A stretch of 64,000 nt of DNA, taken from assembly GCA_922989275.2 (NCBI GenBank), contig OV277862.1, forward strand, positions 44,603,786 to 44,667,785. The letters run 5' to 3'. This document shows, piece after piece, positions 63,002-64,000 of this stretch. The notes under the pieces are model-generated. The model worked only from the letters and a program-made list of their open reading frames with translations, was not told the DNA's origin and ran no database searches. The translations under genes were made by a program, and so were the position numbers. The DNA is from Gari tellinella. Its lineage: Eukaryota; Mollusca; Bivalvia; Cardiida; Psammobiidae. Each line of letters begins with the position of its first letter. Position 1 is the stretch's first letter.

Positions 63002-63243
63002 ATTGGAGAAAATGTTTTTTCCCCAATTAAGGCTTTTACGCTAAATCTATTATTTCCCTTGCAAACAATTTGGAGCCAGATCAGACGCCGGGTGACCCGG
63101 CATCTGACCGGGCTCCAAACTGTTTGCCGTCCAAGTTTAAATTAACATTCTGAGTTGACAAGAAGTATTCATTTTCTGCATTTTATTGCAATGCGTTTGC
63201 GTTTCGTTTGCGTTTAAACGGGAAATAATAATGTTTTCACAGC
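63002..63243. mobile_element. MITE family A, old copy inside the foldback region
   Basis: CATTGGAGAAAATGTTTTTT to GGGAAATAATAATGTTTTCA; alpha hairpin GGAGCCAGATCAGACGCC with apex GGGTGACCC and slightly diverged return arm. Confidence 0.75.
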
Positions 63244-63414
63244 TGAATCTGACCTATGTAAACATTGTAGATCCAGACCGAAAGGCTCTTAGACTTCGTT
63301 AACAGTTTGTTTTGTTAATCAGGTGGCTTCTTTGGGCGGGTAAAGGTATAGTAGTAGCCTATGAGCTTTCTGATTTACTTTTATCTTGTTTTAAGCTGTC
63401 ACCGGTGTTAAATC

Positions 63415-63600
63415 ATTCGACCCTTGCGACGAGTAGACTCGTTCTTCACAAACAGTGTACCCTAGTGGAGTAAATCTGCCGTGGGTAAACGGTATAGACC
63501 CAGATCAGAGAGTTCCTAAAGGAAACATTGGACCAAGGTCTACGGTGTTTGTCATTTTGTAAATACATGTATATTGTTCAAAGAATCCGAAATAGTCAAC
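63415..63600. mobile_element. M3 relic with alpha hairpin
   Basis: CGGTATAGACCCAGATCAGA with AGGTCTACGGTGTTTGTC around AGTTCCTAAAGGAAAC, preceded by M3-like flank words. Confidence 0.5.
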
Positions 63601-64000
63601 GTCCGAAAATAATGTTTCAATTTTTAGATAACTGGTAACACGAAACTTTTCTAGTTAATTTTCTAGTTAAGTAACTAGATAAATTTGTTAAGTGATGGAA
63701 GTTTAAAGCAGTATCATGACAAAGTTCGTGTTCAGATATTTATCTGGTTATCTAGAAAAGTGTCCACTTCCACTTACCCGATAACTATCTGAAAACAAAC
63801 GCGAAAGTTTTCTAGATAAGTAACTAGTTAAATATTTATTTGAGATATTAATAGGAAACTATCATGATAATTAAGTGGTTAACTGGTGTCAGAAATATGC
63901 CACCATAAGTTCGTGATAGTATGTGGCACTAACAGGTCATTTGACGCGATACGATAATTATCAGGTTTTCATGAAAATATTCCACTTTCCATGCACTTAT

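Larger units (their letters stand above)
62270..64000. repeat. Complex foldback region with inverted arms
   Basis: GGTGGCATATTTCTGACACC at 62282 is matched by its reverse complement at 63884. Arm words continue inward (AACTAGTTA, CAGATAAATATCTG..ACACGAACTTT, TTATCTAGTTACTTAACTAG, CCAGTTATCTAAAA). A third, shorter copy in the left orientation lies at 62697-62870, and its tail (GACCTGTTAATGCCATATAC) is matched inverted at 63912-63945. The region also holds a family A relic and an M3 relic. No ORF. The right limit is cut by the window end. Confidence 0.65.

Overview
The window looks like nuclear DNA of a mollusc, most likely a heterodont (clam-type) bivalve. It is AT-rich, its genes are split by short-exon/long-intron GT-AG structures, and almost all the rest is interspersed repeats of kinds familiar from bivalve genomes: short hairpin-bearing MITEs, elements with a tandem core and 'AGCTCACC' termini, tRNA-derived repeats and a LINE. 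The species assignment is an inference from repeat style, not from a database match.

Three protein-coding genes are supported. (1) A C2H2 zinc-finger ORF with eight intact fingers lies on the minus strand at 3.6-4.4 kb; its 3' side is a decayed continuation of the finger array, interrupted by a MITE. (2) POP4 (RNase P/MRP subunit p29) runs on the plus strand from 22.0 to 27.4 kb; four phase-compatible exons give the last 201 residues and only the short N-terminal exon is not located. (3) A gene of the 'nose resistant to fluoxetine protein 6' family (secreted N-terminal NRF domain followed by an acyltransferase-3 membrane domain) runs on the plus strand from 42.9 kb past 61.8 kb; eleven exons join in frame to about 870 residues and the gene continues beyond the window.

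The intergenic layout is: a dispersed hairpin repeat and MITEs (0-1.7 kb); about 155-bp tandem repeats (1.9-2.6 kb); possible nested TIR elements without ORFs (4.9-8.7 kb); about 170-bp tandem repeats (9.2-9.8 kb); a GATCTAGATC-rich stretch (9.9-11.05 kb); a LINE with one long uninterrupted ORF (11.2-14.6 kb); a satellite with a dimeric higher-order unit (14.7-15.97 kb); SINE-like and tandem-core elements (16.5-20.9 kb); the MITE-filled POP4 gene; a MITE-rich gene-free stretch (27.4-42.9 kb); the NRF gene, whose introns are packed with MITEs; and a complex foldback region at 62.2-64.0 kb.

The most unusual pattern is modularity. Two palindromic cassettes (alpha: CAAACAG...GATCAGA..., beta: AAAGCA...AGTAAA.CAGAA...) sit in the middle of at least seven different terminal-inverted-repeat frames, with TTAA or TA target sites. 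The cassettes keep their stem architecture while the frame around them changes. All repeat boundaries, periods and exon joins below were read by eye.
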